From IMG/VR virus record IMGVR_UViG_3300050821_012663, positions 1 through 22,833 of that record: 22,833 nt of DNA; one strand, given 5' to 3'. The notes under the pieces were generated by a model, which was given only the letters and a program-made list of their open reading frames with translations, did not search any database and was not told the DNA's origin. Origin of the DNA: a virus. Below are positions 11,244 through 18,799 of the stretch, piece after piece (position 1 is the stretch's first letter; the number at the start of each line of letters is the position of its first letter). Made by a program: the position numbers and the translations under genes.

Positions 11244-12817
11244 TCAGCGAGCCTCCGTTGCATTGCCTCAAAATAGGCTTTGTCCTGCTCTATGCCGATG
11301 AACTTGCGCCCCTTGTCTTTCGCTACCTTGCCAGAACTGCCCACGCCAGCGAAGCCATCAAACACGGTATCGCCCCGGTTGCTGCTGATCTCCAGGAGAT
11401 GACGGAGAACCTGTTCAGGCTTTTGCGTTGGGTGAAGAGTATTGCCTTTGGCATCCACCAGTCGCTCTTTTCCTAAGCAAATAGGCGACTCGATGAAGTT
11501 ATGCATCTCATTTTCGCCCTGCCAGTTAAAGGTATGGCCACCCTGGTCTTTGGTGAAGAAGAGGATGTATTCGACGCTGCTCTTGAAATTGGTTTTCACA
11601 ACCTGAGTGCCAGGGTTGGTTTTATGCCACACGATAGTGGCCTTGACGTGCAGATCAGATGATTCTAGTGCCGCCCTGAGATGCGAGATATAGCCATCAG
11701 AGGTGAACACATACCCGCTGCCCTGCTCTCGGAGAATGCGCGCCCACTCACGTGCCCATAGTTTGAATGTATCGATGAATTGTTCAGGATCGCATTTATC
11801 CCACTCGCCAAAGTCCTGGGAGATGTTAGAGCGCCCCTCTAACTCGAACTCGTTGTCACGAGCAATGTTATAGGGGGGATCGGTAAGGACAAGATCCACA
11901 GAGCCAGCGCCGATCTTTAACACTTCTTCATAAAAGTCACCATGGACGAGGTGAATGCTATTTTTGCGCTCCCACTCGTCACGAATAGAGGCTATCAGCT
12001 TATGAAGTTTCGGATGCTCGGCATTCTCGCGCCAGTCCTTATCGTATGCACCCTTATCGATTTCGTTGTCTAACTGAGAGAGATAGGTTTCTCCCAAGTC
12101 GCCTAGTTGCTGGCGCGCGTACTTTTTCATCTCATTGCGAGCGCGGTAGTTTGTGGCCCGTTCTTTAAATGAACCAGGAGACATATATCCACTAATAGAC
12201 TCTCTAATAAGCCCTATCTGTTGCTCATGAGTCAGCGGGAGGATAGAACGCAGAAGAGTTTCGTTAAATGTCGGAGTCCCGACAATCCCTGTCGGGAGCG
12301 TACCATTTGATTCTGTCGGGGATTGCTCAAAAGTCCCGACAATGAGTTCCCAGGCAATCGGATGAATATTTTGAAGTAAAGCATAGTCCCCAACCTTTGA
12401 CCGACTCCATCCCAACATCTCTGCAATATCATGCTGCTTATACTTCTCCGCCAGCCGCGTCCACACAAATTCAGCAAATGTCACCAACGTCGAAGGTACC
12501 ACCGTTTCAGCCGCGCTATTCGATTCCAGAGCCAGTTTGTAGCGTTCCTGCTCAGTGAGATCAGTCTTTACCACGCAGGGGACCATAAGCAAGTTGAGCG
12601 CCTTTGCTGCCTCATAACGGTGCCTACCGTCAATAAGTTGATAACCATTCTCGCATGGTGTCACCACCAGCGGGTAGTTATCGAGAAAGCCCACGCGCTC
12701 CATGCTCTCTTGCACGCGCTTGAGCCCAGCAGAACTCACCCGCCGTACCGGGAGAGTCGAGACAATAGTATATAGAGGAATCATCTCATAGATTTGCTGT
12801 TCATTAGCTATCGCCAT
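11240..12817 (-). CDS. ParB-domain/DNA N6- or N4-methyltransferase fusion
   Basis: This encodes 525 residues. Residues about 10-105 are a ParB/Srx nuclease-like domain (QLIDGRHRYEAAK, 60-72). Residues 123-148 form a ParB-type HTH (QHDIAEMLGWSRSKVGDYAL). Residues about 285-525 are a beta-class methyltransferase: LVLTDPPYNIA (309-319) is the catalytic motif, VWHKT and HPTQKP (462-467) follow, and VFDGFAGVGSSG (485-496) binds SAM. The order DPPY before FAGxG defines the beta class. It adds methyl groups to adenine or cytosine amino groups of phage DNA, probably against host restriction. The ParB part may aid site binding. It heads the late leftward operon. The upstream region 12818-12948 shows no clear promoter. 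Confidence 0.9.
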   Translation of the reverse strand: MAIANEQQIYEMIPLYTIVSTLPVRRVSSAGLKRVQESMERVGFLDNYPLVVTPCENGYQLIDGRHRYEAAKALNLLMVPCVVKTDLTEQERYKLALESNSAAETVVPSTLVTFAEFVWTRLAEKYKQHDIAEMLGWSRSKVGDYALLQNIHPIAWELIVGTFEQSPTESNGTLPTGIVGTPTFNETLLRSILPLTHEQQIGLIRESISGYMSPGSFKERATNYRARNEMKKYARQQLGDLGETYLSQLDNEIDKGAYDKDWRENAEHPKLHKLIASIRDEWERKNSIHLVHGDFYEEVLKIGAGSVDLVLTDPPYNIARDNEFELEGRSNISQDFGEWDKCDPEQFIDTFKLWAREWARILREQGSGYVFTSDGYISHLRAALESSDLHVKATIVWHKTNPGTQVVKTNFKSSVEYILFFTKDQGGHTFNWQGENEMHNFIESPICLGKERLVDAKGNTLHPTQKPEQVLRHLLEISSNRGDTVFDGFAGVGSSGKVAKDKGRKFIGIEQDKAYFEAMQRRLAE

Positions 12818-12842
12818 TTATCACCTGTTGCGAATTGCCCCA

Positions 12843-12866
12843 GGGCCAATCACACCGGACTGGCCC
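12843..12866. other. stem-loop upstream of the methyltransferase gene
   Basis: GGGCCA (12843-12848) pairs with TGGCCC (12861-12866) around a 12-nt loop. No U-tract follows on either strand. It lies 25 nt from the start codon at 12817 and could influence its expression. Confidence 0.45.
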
Positions 12867-12941
12867 AACATCACACGAAAGGAAAGGACCCCGAAAGAAA
12901 CCCCACTGGCAAGGACGGTAAGAGATAGTTTGCTCAGAAAA

Positions 12942-12983
12942 ACAAAAAGGACGCCGAAAAGCTCTTTCAAGCCTTTCGCGTCC
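12942..12983 (-). terminator. intrinsic terminator below the 13015 gene
   Basis: GGACG (12949-12953) pairs with CGTCC (12979-12983), and CGAAA pairs with TTTCG inside. On the minus strand the stem is followed by TTTTTGTT. It separates the xis/13015 transcript from the methyltransferase operon. Confidence 0.75.
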
Positions 12984-13014
12984 GGAATCTATGTCTCGTT
13001 ACGCGTTACAGGAT

Positions 13015-13227
13015 TTAGTTGTTACTGCGATCTCGATGAAAGATCTGACTGGTTGTACACTCGATGAGAAAGACAAGTCCACGTTTCAGTTCGATAAACA
13101 CTTTGCCGAAGCCACCATTCTCTGCTCTGATCCGCCCGACAGTTCGTTCTAGGTACAGGATCTCAGCCGAATGGACATTATCTAACTGAATGGCTTCCAT
13201 CTCACCTGTGGGTATGAGTTGTGCCAT
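13015..13227 (-). CDS. hypothetical protein downstream of xis
   Basis: This encodes 70 residues starting MAQLIPTGEMEAIQLDNVHS. The start at 13227 is chosen because TGGGAGCG lies upstream. A TTG at 13287 in frame is less likely. The sequence looks beta-rich (GRIRAENGGFGKVFIELKRG). No family is recognised. It follows the excisionase-like gene in the same direction and ends just before the terminator at 12942-12983, so the two probably form one transcript from the promoter at 13523-13550. Confidence 0.65.
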   Translation of the reverse strand: MAQLIPTGEMEAIQLDNVHSAEILYLERTVGRIRAENGGFGKVFIELKRGLVFLIECTTSQIFHRDRSNN

Positions 13228-13298
13228 GATAAAACGCTCCCAAATGCGCTTTAGCATAAGTATAGCTTGCGTTCGATCATTGCGCAAGGGAGCAGGAA

Positions 13299-13505
13299 TT
13301 AATCGTCGTTTGGGATCACGCGTGGGGTTTTCATCGCATCGAGATCGCTCTTACGAAAAAACTTTGCCTTGCGGGTTCCAGTGATCGTGTAACTCTTAAC
13401 ACCGAACCGTTTACGCCAGGTGCGAAATGTCACGTCGCCCACACCAACATATTCCGCTGCCTCAGCAGTATTCAAATACTCAACGTCATTAACAGATACT
13501 GTCAT
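13299..13505 (-). CDS. excisionase-like / MerR-type HTH protein
   Basis: This encodes 68 residues. The start at 13505 follows GGAGGTG closely. A longer frame from 13550 would run into the promoter. LNTAEAAEYVGVGDVTFRTW (residues about 10-29) is a winged-helix HTH of the HTH_17 family, followed by a wing and KFFRKSDLDAMK. Such proteins act as excisionases (recombination directionality factors) or small repressors. The gene is divergent from the integrase gene, 161 nt away, which is the usual place for xis. Which role it plays cannot be told from sequence. Confidence 0.7.
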   Translation of the reverse strand: MTVSVNDVEYLNTAEAAEYVGVGDVTFRTWRKRFGVKSYTITGTRKAKFFRKSDLDAMKTPRVIPNDD

Positions 13506-13522
13506 ATTCACCTCCACACTAT

Positions 13523-13550
13523 ATGATACCCTATTATTGAAAATCGTCAA
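13523..13550 (-). promoter_or_regulatory. promoter of the excisionase-like gene
   Basis: On the minus strand there is a -35 TTGACG (13545-13550), a 16-bp spacer and a -10 TATCAT (13523-13528), with transcription starting near 13516. The spacer contains TTTTCAATA, also found in the early leftward promoter at 18782-18790. Confidence 0.7.
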
Positions 13551-13565
13551 CGCATGTTACACAAG

Positions 13566-13594
13566 TTGATTATCCGTCAGTTTTCAGGTATGCT
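13566..13594 (+). promoter_or_regulatory. possible integrase promoter
   Basis: TTGATT (13566-13571), a 17-bp spacer and TATGCT (13589-13594) precede the integrase start at 13667 and are divergent to the xis promoter. The consensus match is moderate. Confidence 0.4.
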
Positions 13595-13666
13595 TGAAGT
13601 GCTTCATTAAGCGATGTTTGGGGACGTGTTATTGACATGTTCTCTTTCTCGCACAAGGAGCACCAC

Positions 13667-14692
13667 ATGACTAGACCGCAACCATCCAAATCCACGCCAG
13701 TGAGGGTATTCCGCAACGAACAATGGCAGTTATGCTACTGCCAGTTCATCGAGAGCATCACGGTTCCGCACACCCGCCACGACTACCAGATCATCATCTC
13801 GCGCTTCTTCAAGCAGGTGGACAAGACACCAGATAAAGTCTCACGGGCAGATATCGAAGCATTCTTGCACGCACCAGCCGCTACCGGGCGCAATGTTGGT
13901 CAGCCGCTCTCTGCCTATACGCAGAGTTGTTACTATGGCACGCTCTGTAGCTGGTTCAACTGGTGTAGCGAGTACCAGGTGGAGTTTCGCGGCAAGATGT
14001 GCCCGATCCTGCGCGGTGAGAAGCCAACCGTCGGCGTGAAGCGGATTCGGCTGCCGGAGGTTGAACGCGACATGTCAGAAGAGGAAGTGCGCAACTTCTT
14101 CGCGGCCATCGATCGCACGACGCTCATCGGCAAAAGGGATTATGCCATCTTTTTTGCGCTGCTCATCACCGGGCGACGAAAATCTGAGATTCTCAACTTG
14201 TGTTGGTGCGATCTGGAGCAAACGATCTTCATGGACAGCGGACGCCCTCGCACCGGCTGGATTTATCACTGGAAAGGCAAGGGAAAACTCAATCGTGATA
14301 CAGCCGAATGGCCTGATAGCTGTATGAATGCGCTCAAAGAATACCTAGAAGCGCTCGGCAGCTGGGAACACATGCAGCCAGAAACACCGCTATTTGGTGG
14401 AATAGCGGGCAGAGGAACCAAAGATACACCGATGTGGGGGGATAGTCTCGACCGCCGATTCCGCAAGTATGCGCGCCTGGCTGCCATCCCAGATAATATA
14501 GTATGTCATTCTTTGAGGCACGAGAACGCATGGCAACGATATTGTGAGGGTGGAAAAGATATTCTGGCGGTGCGTGATGCGCTCCGTCACGCAGATGTGA
14601 AAACGACAGAGCATTATCTTCGCAGAAGACAACAAAAACTGCAAAGCGACCCCATTGGAGCGAAGATAGCAACGAAATTCAGTTACTTATAG
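13667..14692 (+). CDS. int: tyrosine recombinase (phage integrase)
   Basis: This encodes 341 residues starting MTRPQPSKSTPV. The start at 13667 is preceded by AAGGAG with 6-nt spacing. An in-frame ATG at 13637 lacks a site. Residues about 20-115 are a SAM-like core-binding domain (DYQIIISRFFKQVDKTPDKV). The catalytic domain shows Arg I in LLITGRRKSEIL (R171), a Lys-rich beta hairpin HWKGKGKL (about 201-208), CHSLRH (H281, R284), and LRHADVKTTEHYL (H308, Tyr nucleophile 317). All six catalytic positions are present, so it is probably active. It integrates and, with Xis, excises the phage genome. The att core cannot be identified, because no copy of a target site is visible. A bidirectional terminator follows at 14703-14729. 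Confidence 0.92.
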   Translation: MTRPQPSKSTPVRVFRNEQWQLCYCQFIESITVPHTRHDYQIIISRFFKQVDKTPDKVSRADIEAFLHAPAATGRNVGQPLSAYTQSCYYGTLCSWFNWCSEYQVEFRGKMCPILRGEKPTVGVKRIRLPEVERDMSEEEVRNFFAAIDRTTLIGKRDYAIFFALLITGRRKSEILNLCWCDLEQTIFMDSGRPRTGWIYHWKGKGKLNRDTAEWPDSCMNALKEYLEALGSWEHMQPETPLFGGIAGRGTKDTPMWGDSLDRRFRKYARLAAIPDNIVCHSLRHENAWQRYCEGGKDILAVRDALRHADVKTTEHYLRRRQQKLQSDPIGAKIATKFSYL

Positions 14693-14702
14693 GCAACAAA
14701 AC

Positions 14703-14729
14703 GCCCTGGATGCTATCAACATCCAGGGC
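14703..14729. terminator. bidirectional terminator between int and the early operon
   Basis: GCCCTGGATG (14703-14712) pairs perfectly with CATCCAGGGC (14720-14729) around a 7-nt loop. The minus strand has GTTTTGTT after the stem, and the plus strand has a weaker AATATCTCTT. It can end the integrase transcript and the converging leftward early transcript. Bases 14730-14875 hold nothing more that can be supported. Confidence 0.75.
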
Positions 14730-14875
14730 AATATCTCTTGCCACATGGCATCCGTTTCACGCGCTACAAGCAAGCATTGAAACCTTGGCCGGTGAGCAAC
14801 CTGTCAGCGCGCTCGCTCAGGATATCCAACCAACTAAACACTATCAGCCACGCAAGGGAAGTATAACACAGAACA

Positions 14876-15466
14876 TCAGGCGACAGGGTATGCGTCGGCG
14901 AATTGGCTATAGTAGTCTTTCATGCCAACGTGGCAAATGCGCGATTCCTGGCACCACTCACACTCACAGCAGGGATCGTTCTCGTCGTGCAGGCGGGTAA
15001 CATAGAAGTATGGATGCGCGCTCTCGGGATCGTGGCTGAAAACCAAATGCCGATCCGTTATGAGCATCCACATTCTTTGCTCATCTGCCAGGTAGGGATC
15101 GATTTCCAACTTCGTGAGCGTGCGCCAGTCGATGTTATGTTCCCAGCGCAGATCCCACAGGGCGGCTCGGAGCATGCGCATCTCTGGACGCCGCATCGCC
15201 GAGAAGAACATGCCTCTAGCAGTCAGGCCTGGGCCATATGGTTTGAGGAGATAATCATAGTCGCTATAGAACGCATTAAACGTGACCACAACCTTACCGC
15301 GTTCCATGCGCATCATTGCAAATTGTTCGTTGTTGAGATGAAATGTCCAGTCCTTGCCATCGACACCACCAGCCGATTCGATCTCGTGAATATCGGCAAG
15401 ATCGATCTCCAGTTCGTCCACAAGTGCTTGCAAGCACTCAGCCAGGAATGCAAAAAATTCAGACAT
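14876..15466 (-). CDS. hypothetical protein with C-terminal Cys cluster
   Basis: This encodes 196 residues. The N-terminus is helical and acidic (FFAFLAECLQALVDELEIDL). The middle has YSDYDYLLKPYGPG and several Trp. DENDPCCECEWCQESRICH near residues 163-181 has five Cys and a His in a compact cluster, suggestive of metal binding. Upstream AAAGGATAAG is a good ribosome site. No family is recognised. It is the last gene of the leftward early operon and faces the integrase. Confidence 0.75.
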   Translation of the reverse strand: MSEFFAFLAECLQALVDELEIDLADIHEIESAGGVDGKDWTFHLNNEQFAMMRMERGKVVVTFNAFYSDYDYLLKPYGPGLTARGMFFSAMRRPEMRMLRAALWDLRWEHNIDWRTLTKLEIDPYLADEQRMWMLITDRHLVFSHDPESAHPYFYVTRLHDENDPCCECEWCQESRICHVGMKDYYSQFADAYPVA

Positions 15467-15482
15467 CTCTTATCCTTTCCTT

Positions 15483-15947
15483 TTAGTCTTCGCGGAACCA
15501 TGCCCGCCTGTTAATCAGATGCATCTCATTGGGAAGCCTGCCCTGATTGCGCCACTCTCTCAGCCATTCCACGCCCACGTCAGATGCTTTCACGTAGTAC
15601 TCGTTTGGGTGAGATGGCCGCTCAAGGTAGCGTATAGTTTTCCCGATATGAGCTGCATAGAAGTGTTCTCTGAGCGTGGACTGGCCCATATAACCGCCAA
15701 CGTTCAGAAATAACACCTCGTCGGCAAGTTCGATCTTGCGCATGTGCAATTCGTCCAGACGCTCTTTATCCTCCGGCATCAACTCACCAGCAAGCAGCAA
15801 ATCCTTGTCGCTCTTGAAGTCGCACCCGATGGACAACACAATTTTTCCAGCCAGCGTCTCTCTCAGATTCGCCTCGTGAAATGCATCTAAGAAGCGAGTT
15901 GAGCCACAAAGACATACGATTGTTGGGCGATCGGTAGTGTTAATCAT
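15483..15947 (-). CDS. nucleoside 2-deoxyribosyltransferase-like / DUF4406-type protein
   Basis: This encodes 154 residues. The start at 15947 follows GGAAAGGACAAAG, in preference to an in-frame ATG at 15971. IVCLCGSTRFLDAF (residues about 10-23), LDELHMRKIELADEVLFLN (64-82) and GGYMGQSTLREHFYAAHIGK (84-103) are the phosphate-loop, active-site and helix motifs of the nucleoside deoxyribosyltransferase fold. Members cut or exchange bases on deoxynucleotides, and phage copies may reshape nucleotide pools. The catalytic Glu candidate lies in TLREHF. The exact substrate is unknown. Confidence 0.75.
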   Translation of the reverse strand: MINTTDRPTIVCLCGSTRFLDAFHEANLRETLAGKIVLSIGCDFKSDKDLLLAGELMPEDKERLDELHMRKIELADEVLFLNVGGYMGQSTLREHFYAAHIGKTIRYLERPSHPNEYYVKASDVGVEWLREWRNQGRLPNEMHLINRRAWFRED

Positions 15948-15995
15948 CTTTGTCCTTTCCAGGGCCAGCATCAGCCAGACAGCCCTGCTCTCGTG

Positions 15996-16343
15996 CTATT
16001 TGCCTTCGCGCTCTATGCGGTTCTTGATAACATAGAAGTCTCGTAGGAGGTTGGCCATTAACGAAAATGAGATGTTTTGATATCCGACCGCAGTTTGCCC
16101 AATGATCGTGATAAGCATATCCTGATCGATGCCAGAAAGCTCGCTGATCTTTGCGAGCATGGCAGGCACGATTTCATATGTGCGATGCAAGTCCATCTCT
16201 GATCGCTCAATAGCATTGTGCTCATTCTCATATGCGCTCTCGATCCGCTTGACAAAACTTGCTCTAATTGCATTGCCAACTTCTGCATTTTTGCGCAAAT
16301 TTTCTAAAAATTGTTGCTCTTCGTAGTCTCGAATGCTTGTCAT
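15996..16343 (-). CDS. hypothetical helical protein
   Basis: This encodes 115 residues. The N-terminus is strongly charged and helical (IRDYEEQQFLENLRKNAEVG, VKRIESAYENEHNAIERSE). The C-terminus has SLMANLLRDFYVIKNRIERE. No family or catalytic motif is seen. AAAGGAAGAG precedes the ATG. It lies between the annealing-protein cluster and the deoxyribosyltransferase-like gene, so an early role is likely. Confidence 0.7.
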   Translation of the reverse strand: MTSIRDYEEQQFLENLRKNAEVGNAIRASFVKRIESAYENEHNAIERSEMDLHRTYEIVPAMLAKISELSGIDQDMLITIIGQTAVGYQNISFSLMANLLRDFYVIKNRIEREGK

Positions 16344-16362
16344 GTTATCTCTTCCTTTCTGG

Positions 16363-16557
16363 TTATGCCGCGTCCGCGATCCGATACGCGAACGTGGCGT
16401 CTATCTGCTCAATCTTGCCCGCATCGATCAGTTCAGCCAGCGCGTACTGCATCTCGTCGAACGCGGGATCGTCTGTCTCGACTGCTGCCCACAGATCGGC
16501 GTATGCGATAGGTCCGCGCTCGATCACCGCCAGCAGATGTTGTGCTAACTCGCTCAT
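16363..16557 (-). CDS. small winged-helix-like protein
   Basis: This encodes 64 residues: MSELAQHLLAVIERGPIAYA, then DLWAAVETDDPAFDEMQYAL and AELIDAGKIEQIDATFAYRI. The helix-helix-helix-wing order with a hydrophobic ALAELIDAGKIE recognition-like helix resembles small winged-helix DNA-binding domains. It starts inside the stop of the annealing protein gene (ATGA 16554-16557). The function is unknown. Confidence 0.65.
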   Translation of the reverse strand: MSELAQHLLAVIERGPIAYADLWAAVETDDPAFDEMQYALAELIDAGKIEQIDATFAYRIADAA

Positions 16558-17171
16558 GCTACCCCCAACTCGACGGCGACCTGCTCAGCCGCCTCTGCCA
16601 GCTTCTTGAGTTGAGCAGCCGTGAGCACGGTATCTTTGGCCACAGGGATATCACCCAGGATAGCGGAGGACGCAACGTAGAAGTTTTTCTCTGTCCACGC
16701 TCTGGTAACGAGTCCACGTTTGTAAATCTGCCCAATCGTAGGCGTTGGCTCAACTGGTGAATCGACAATTCGATGATGCTCGTTCAACTCATCGCCTGTG
16801 AACTGAGTGCCATACCCCAACGTCGCCAGCGCTCTGCCGATCGCGCCCGATTCCGCCTTTTCGATGTACTCAGAGAAGTCTACTGCCGTTTCCGACTTCG
16901 TGCCGGAGCCTATCCCGCCCTTGCCATCTTTCACCACAGCATGAAACACACAATAGCCCTTTGCCCGCTTGATCACCTTTTCTTTGCGACGCGTGTCGTT
17001 ATTCCACACAGACCCCTCGGCCTCTACCTCACGATCCAAATCAAGCTTTATCATTTCAGTTTCGATCGTTCCATTTGGGCATTCTTGCCGAAACCACACC
17101 AACCGCCACTTCACCTCTAAGTAGTCTTTGCCCTGGAGTTGCATCACATGTTCTTCAGCATTAAATGGCAT
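16554..17171 (-). CDS. Rad52/Sak-type single-strand annealing protein (putative)
   Basis: This encodes 205 residues. The N-terminus has YLEVKWRLVWFRQECPNGTI, and residues about 95-120 have DFSEYIEKAESGAIGRALAT, then LGYGTQF. This pattern, with an E-A-x-x-A-IGRAL-x-LGYGTQF helix after a WRLVWFR strand, is shared by phage proteins related to Rad52 and DUF1071-type annealing proteins. These load on ssDNA and pair complementary strands in phage recombination. The C-terminal tail ends in VLTAAQLKKLAEAAEQV. The SD is in the recurrent leader motif 17178-17190. No exonuclease or SSB gene is recognised beside it. Confidence 0.7.
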   Translation of the reverse strand: MPFNAEEHVMQLQGKDYLEVKWRLVWFRQECPNGTIETEMIKLDLDREVEAEGSVWNNDTRRKEKVIKRAKGYCVFHAVVKDGKGGIGSGTKSETAVDFSEYIEKAESGAIGRALATLGYGTQFTGDELNEHHRIVDSPVEPTPTIGQIYKRGLVTRAWTEKNFYVASSAILGDIPVAKDTVLTAAQLKKLAEAAEQVAVELGVA

Positions 17172-17230
17172 AATATCTCACCTCACTGGCAAAACAGGCC
17201 GACAGCGAACCATCGGCCACTATACACGCA

Positions 17231-17488
17231 CTACGCACACATCGCGACCGGGGCTGTCGCCAGCATCTCGTCTGTCGTCCACAGCACACCACTGAGTTCA
17301 TAGCGCCACTCATACAGATCAGGCGTCAACTCATCGCCAGGGATCGCCACGCACCAGCGCATACCAGTGACAATAAACACGCCGTCAAGATAGGCAACCT
17401 GCTGGCCAAACCGATAGCGCGGACGGGACCAGCGCGCAGGATAGGCCACATTGGATAGTGAAGAAATGTTCATACGTGTCGCGATCAT
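17231..17488 (-). CDS. hypothetical protein
   Basis: This encodes 85 residues starting MIATRMNISSLSNVAYPARW. A YRFGQQVAYLDGVFIVTGMR segment, with the later YEWRYELSGVLW, looks like a small beta barrel (SH3/KOW-like). The ATG overlaps the upstream stop as ATGA. A second ATG (MNIS) five codons further in is an alternative. No family is recognised. Confidence 0.65.
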   Translation of the reverse strand: MIATRMNISSLSNVAYPARWSRPRYRFGQQVAYLDGVFIVTGMRWCVAIPGDELTPDLYEWRYELSGVLWTTDEMLATAPVAMCA

Positions 17489-17628
17489 GCTGCCCTCATT
17501 TCTGCCGTGTCCTGCTCAGCAGTGGCTTGCATGTCGAGCAGTCGTGCGATCCCCAAACTGATCACGGCGCGCTCTTCGGGATCCCAGGCATCAGCCAGGG
17601 CGTCATACAAGATCGAAAGTTCATCCAT
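17485..17628 (-). CDS. small helical hypothetical protein
   Basis: This encodes 47 residues starting MDELSILYDALADAWDPEER and continuing AVISLGIARLLDMQATAEQD. It is acidic and fully helical. The start follows the recurrent leader motif (17632-17647) with GAGGTGA. The stop overlaps the next gene's ATG. Its size and helical pattern fit a small regulator or accessory subunit, but no family is known. Confidence 0.65.
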   Translation of the reverse strand: MDELSILYDALADAWDPEERAVISLGIARLLDMQATAEQDTAEMRAA

Positions 17629-17717
17629 AAATCACCTCACTGGCATTGTGAATAAGTCGCCAACCTGGCGCGCCTGCCGCCAACCGAGGCCAGCGGCAAT
17701 CGTGCAAAGTCAACGCG

Positions 17718-18020
17718 CTACAATAACGAGTCGATATATGCGCCCTCGCCAAACCCGCTATCACGATCCTCCATCGCCTGTTCTGCTTGCTTCGCATCCC
17801 GGTACCGCTCGACGTAGGACGGGACAGCCAGAAAGCTCTCCATCGCCTCGCGCTCATCGTTCAGCCGCTCCCATTCATCCTCCCACGCAGGTGCAGGTTG
17901 CTCATCCGGCTCGCCCGGCATGCACCAGGGACAATCGCATCGCTCATCGTGCGCAGTGCTGTTGTGCGGCGCATACGGGATACGCTCGTAGGTGGTTGGT
18001 GTCCACTTGGGTTCAAACAT
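17718..18020 (-). CDS. hypothetical protein, acidic with CxCxxC site
   Basis: This encodes 100 residues. DERCDCPWCMPGEP (residues about 26-39) contains a CxCxxC cluster that could bind metal. The rest is a long charged helix (DEWERLNDEREAMESFLAV, then YVERYRDAKQAEQAMEDRDS). No family is recognised. AATGAG precedes the ATG. Confidence 0.65.
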   Translation of the reverse strand: MFEPKWTPTTYERIPYAPHNSTAHDERCDCPWCMPGEPDEQPAPAWEDEWERLNDEREAMESFLAVPSYVERYRDAKQAEQAMEDRDSGFGEGAYIDSLL

Positions 18021-18061
18021 CTCATTGCCTTTCGCCGGGATTGTCGCGCCCGGCTCGCGTG

Positions 18062-18244
18062 CTATAGGGTTGTCGTTAAGAACTCACGTGCCTGCCGCGC
18101 AGTATATGAGAGTGGCTGTTTGCCATGTGGCGGCAAGATCGAGTATTGCCGCGTGCTCCTATCGTAGGAAATCGAGCAGTTACCCACATGTGTCTCGCCT
18201 TTACGTGCCTGAGCCAGAATGGTGTTTGCTTCTTCTGTCGTCAT
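18062..18244 (-). CDS. small hypothetical protein
   Basis: This encodes 60 residues starting MTTEEANTILAQARKGETHV. The start at 18244, just after GGGGTGCAAG, is preferred to an upstream in-frame ATG at 18280, because the latter would overlap the 18255-18725 gene. The N-terminal helix is followed by a beta segment (NCSISYDRSTRQYSI) and the C-terminal helix ARQAREFLTTTL. The role is unknown. Confidence 0.6.
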   Translation of the reverse strand: MTTEEANTILAQARKGETHVGNCSISYDRSTRQYSILPPHGKQPLSYTARQAREFLTTTL

Positions 18245-18254
18245 CTTGCACCCC

Positions 18255-18725
18255 CTATGCCGCGTAGTAGCTATAATCATCGGGATACATCGCCCGGTAC
18301 GCTTCCCGGCGCTGCTGCTCGCTCATGCCAGCGAACGGATCGGACCAGTCCATCTCGCCCGACGCGATCGAGTCCTCAATGTGCACCTGTGTATCGCTCT
18401 CATCCCAACGCTGCTGATGGTAGCGCTCTTTGCAGATCGCGTTGACGAGAGCAGCATCGTCGCACTGATGGCGGAACTGGTAGCGCTGGCAGGTGCAGGC
18501 GTGCTTGTTCCAGTCGCTATCCCAGCGCACGATGTACGCATAACCGGGATGCGAACCGCAGGCCACCAGATGGAATGTCTCACCCTGATGAATACCGTAC
18601 TCTGGCATGTCAACACGAGCCACACACGTCATGTGCTCGGACTGCATCTCAGTACGCACGACACGATGTTCGGAGATAAGTTTGTCGAGCTCAGTTGCGA
18701 TGCGCTCTAGTTGCTTCGTCGTCAT
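18255..18725 (-). CDS. SWIM-zinc-finger-like protein, first gene of early operon
   Basis: This encodes 156 residues starting MTTKQLERIATELDKLISEH. Strands HMTCVARVDMP and AYIVRWDSDWNKHACTCQRY lead into CTCQRYQFRHQC (residues about 76-87), the CxC...HxC metal site of SWIM-type fingers. An acidic, Gln-rich tail follows (GMSEQQRREAYRAMYPDDYS). SWIM domains bind nucleic acid or protein in recombination-associated proteins. It is translated from the leader motif 18729-18745 and transcribed from the strong promoter at 18771-18799. The family assignment is tentative. Confidence 0.65.
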   Translation of the reverse strand: MTTKQLERIATELDKLISEHRVVRTEMQSEHMTCVARVDMPEYGIHQGETFHLVACGSHPGYAYIVRWDSDWNKHACTCQRYQFRHQCDDAALVNAICKERYHQQRWDESDTQVHIEDSIASGEMDWSDPFAGMSEQQRREAYRAMYPDDYSYYAA

Positions 18726-18728
18726 GGT

Positions 18729-18745
18729 TCACCTCACTGGCATTG
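18729..18745 (-). promoter_or_regulatory. recurrent leader/ribosome-site motif (one of three)
   Basis: The minus strand reads GCCAGTGAGGTGA immediately upstream of the start codon at 18725. Identical copies precede the genes starting at 17628 (17632-17647) and 17171 (17178-17190). Two copies share a longer AATGCCAGTGAGGTGA. A related GGCAATGAGGTGA precedes the gene at 10030. Confidence 0.7.
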
Positions 18746-18770
18746 ATGATTAACTTGTTTCATTGAGAGA

Positions 18771-18799
18771 AGTGTATCATATTTTCAATACTTTGTCAA
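18771..18799 (-). promoter_or_regulatory. strong early leftward promoter
   Basis: The minus strand has a perfect -35 TTGACA (18794-18799), a 17-bp spacer and a -10 TACACT (18771-18776). It drives the 18725-to-14876 operon. The -35 lies within tandem repeats (18785-18806). Confidence 0.85.

Noticed and set aside
14710-14875. A rightward frame after the integrase (LATWHPFHALQASIETLAGE)
   Set aside because: It begins within the terminator loop, has no ribosome site and continues antisense to the 14876-15466 gene. It could be a remnant of a host gene at an attachment site but cannot be supported.
13551-14875. An attP core next to the integrase
   Set aside because: No second copy of any candidate core is available in the window, so none can be identified.
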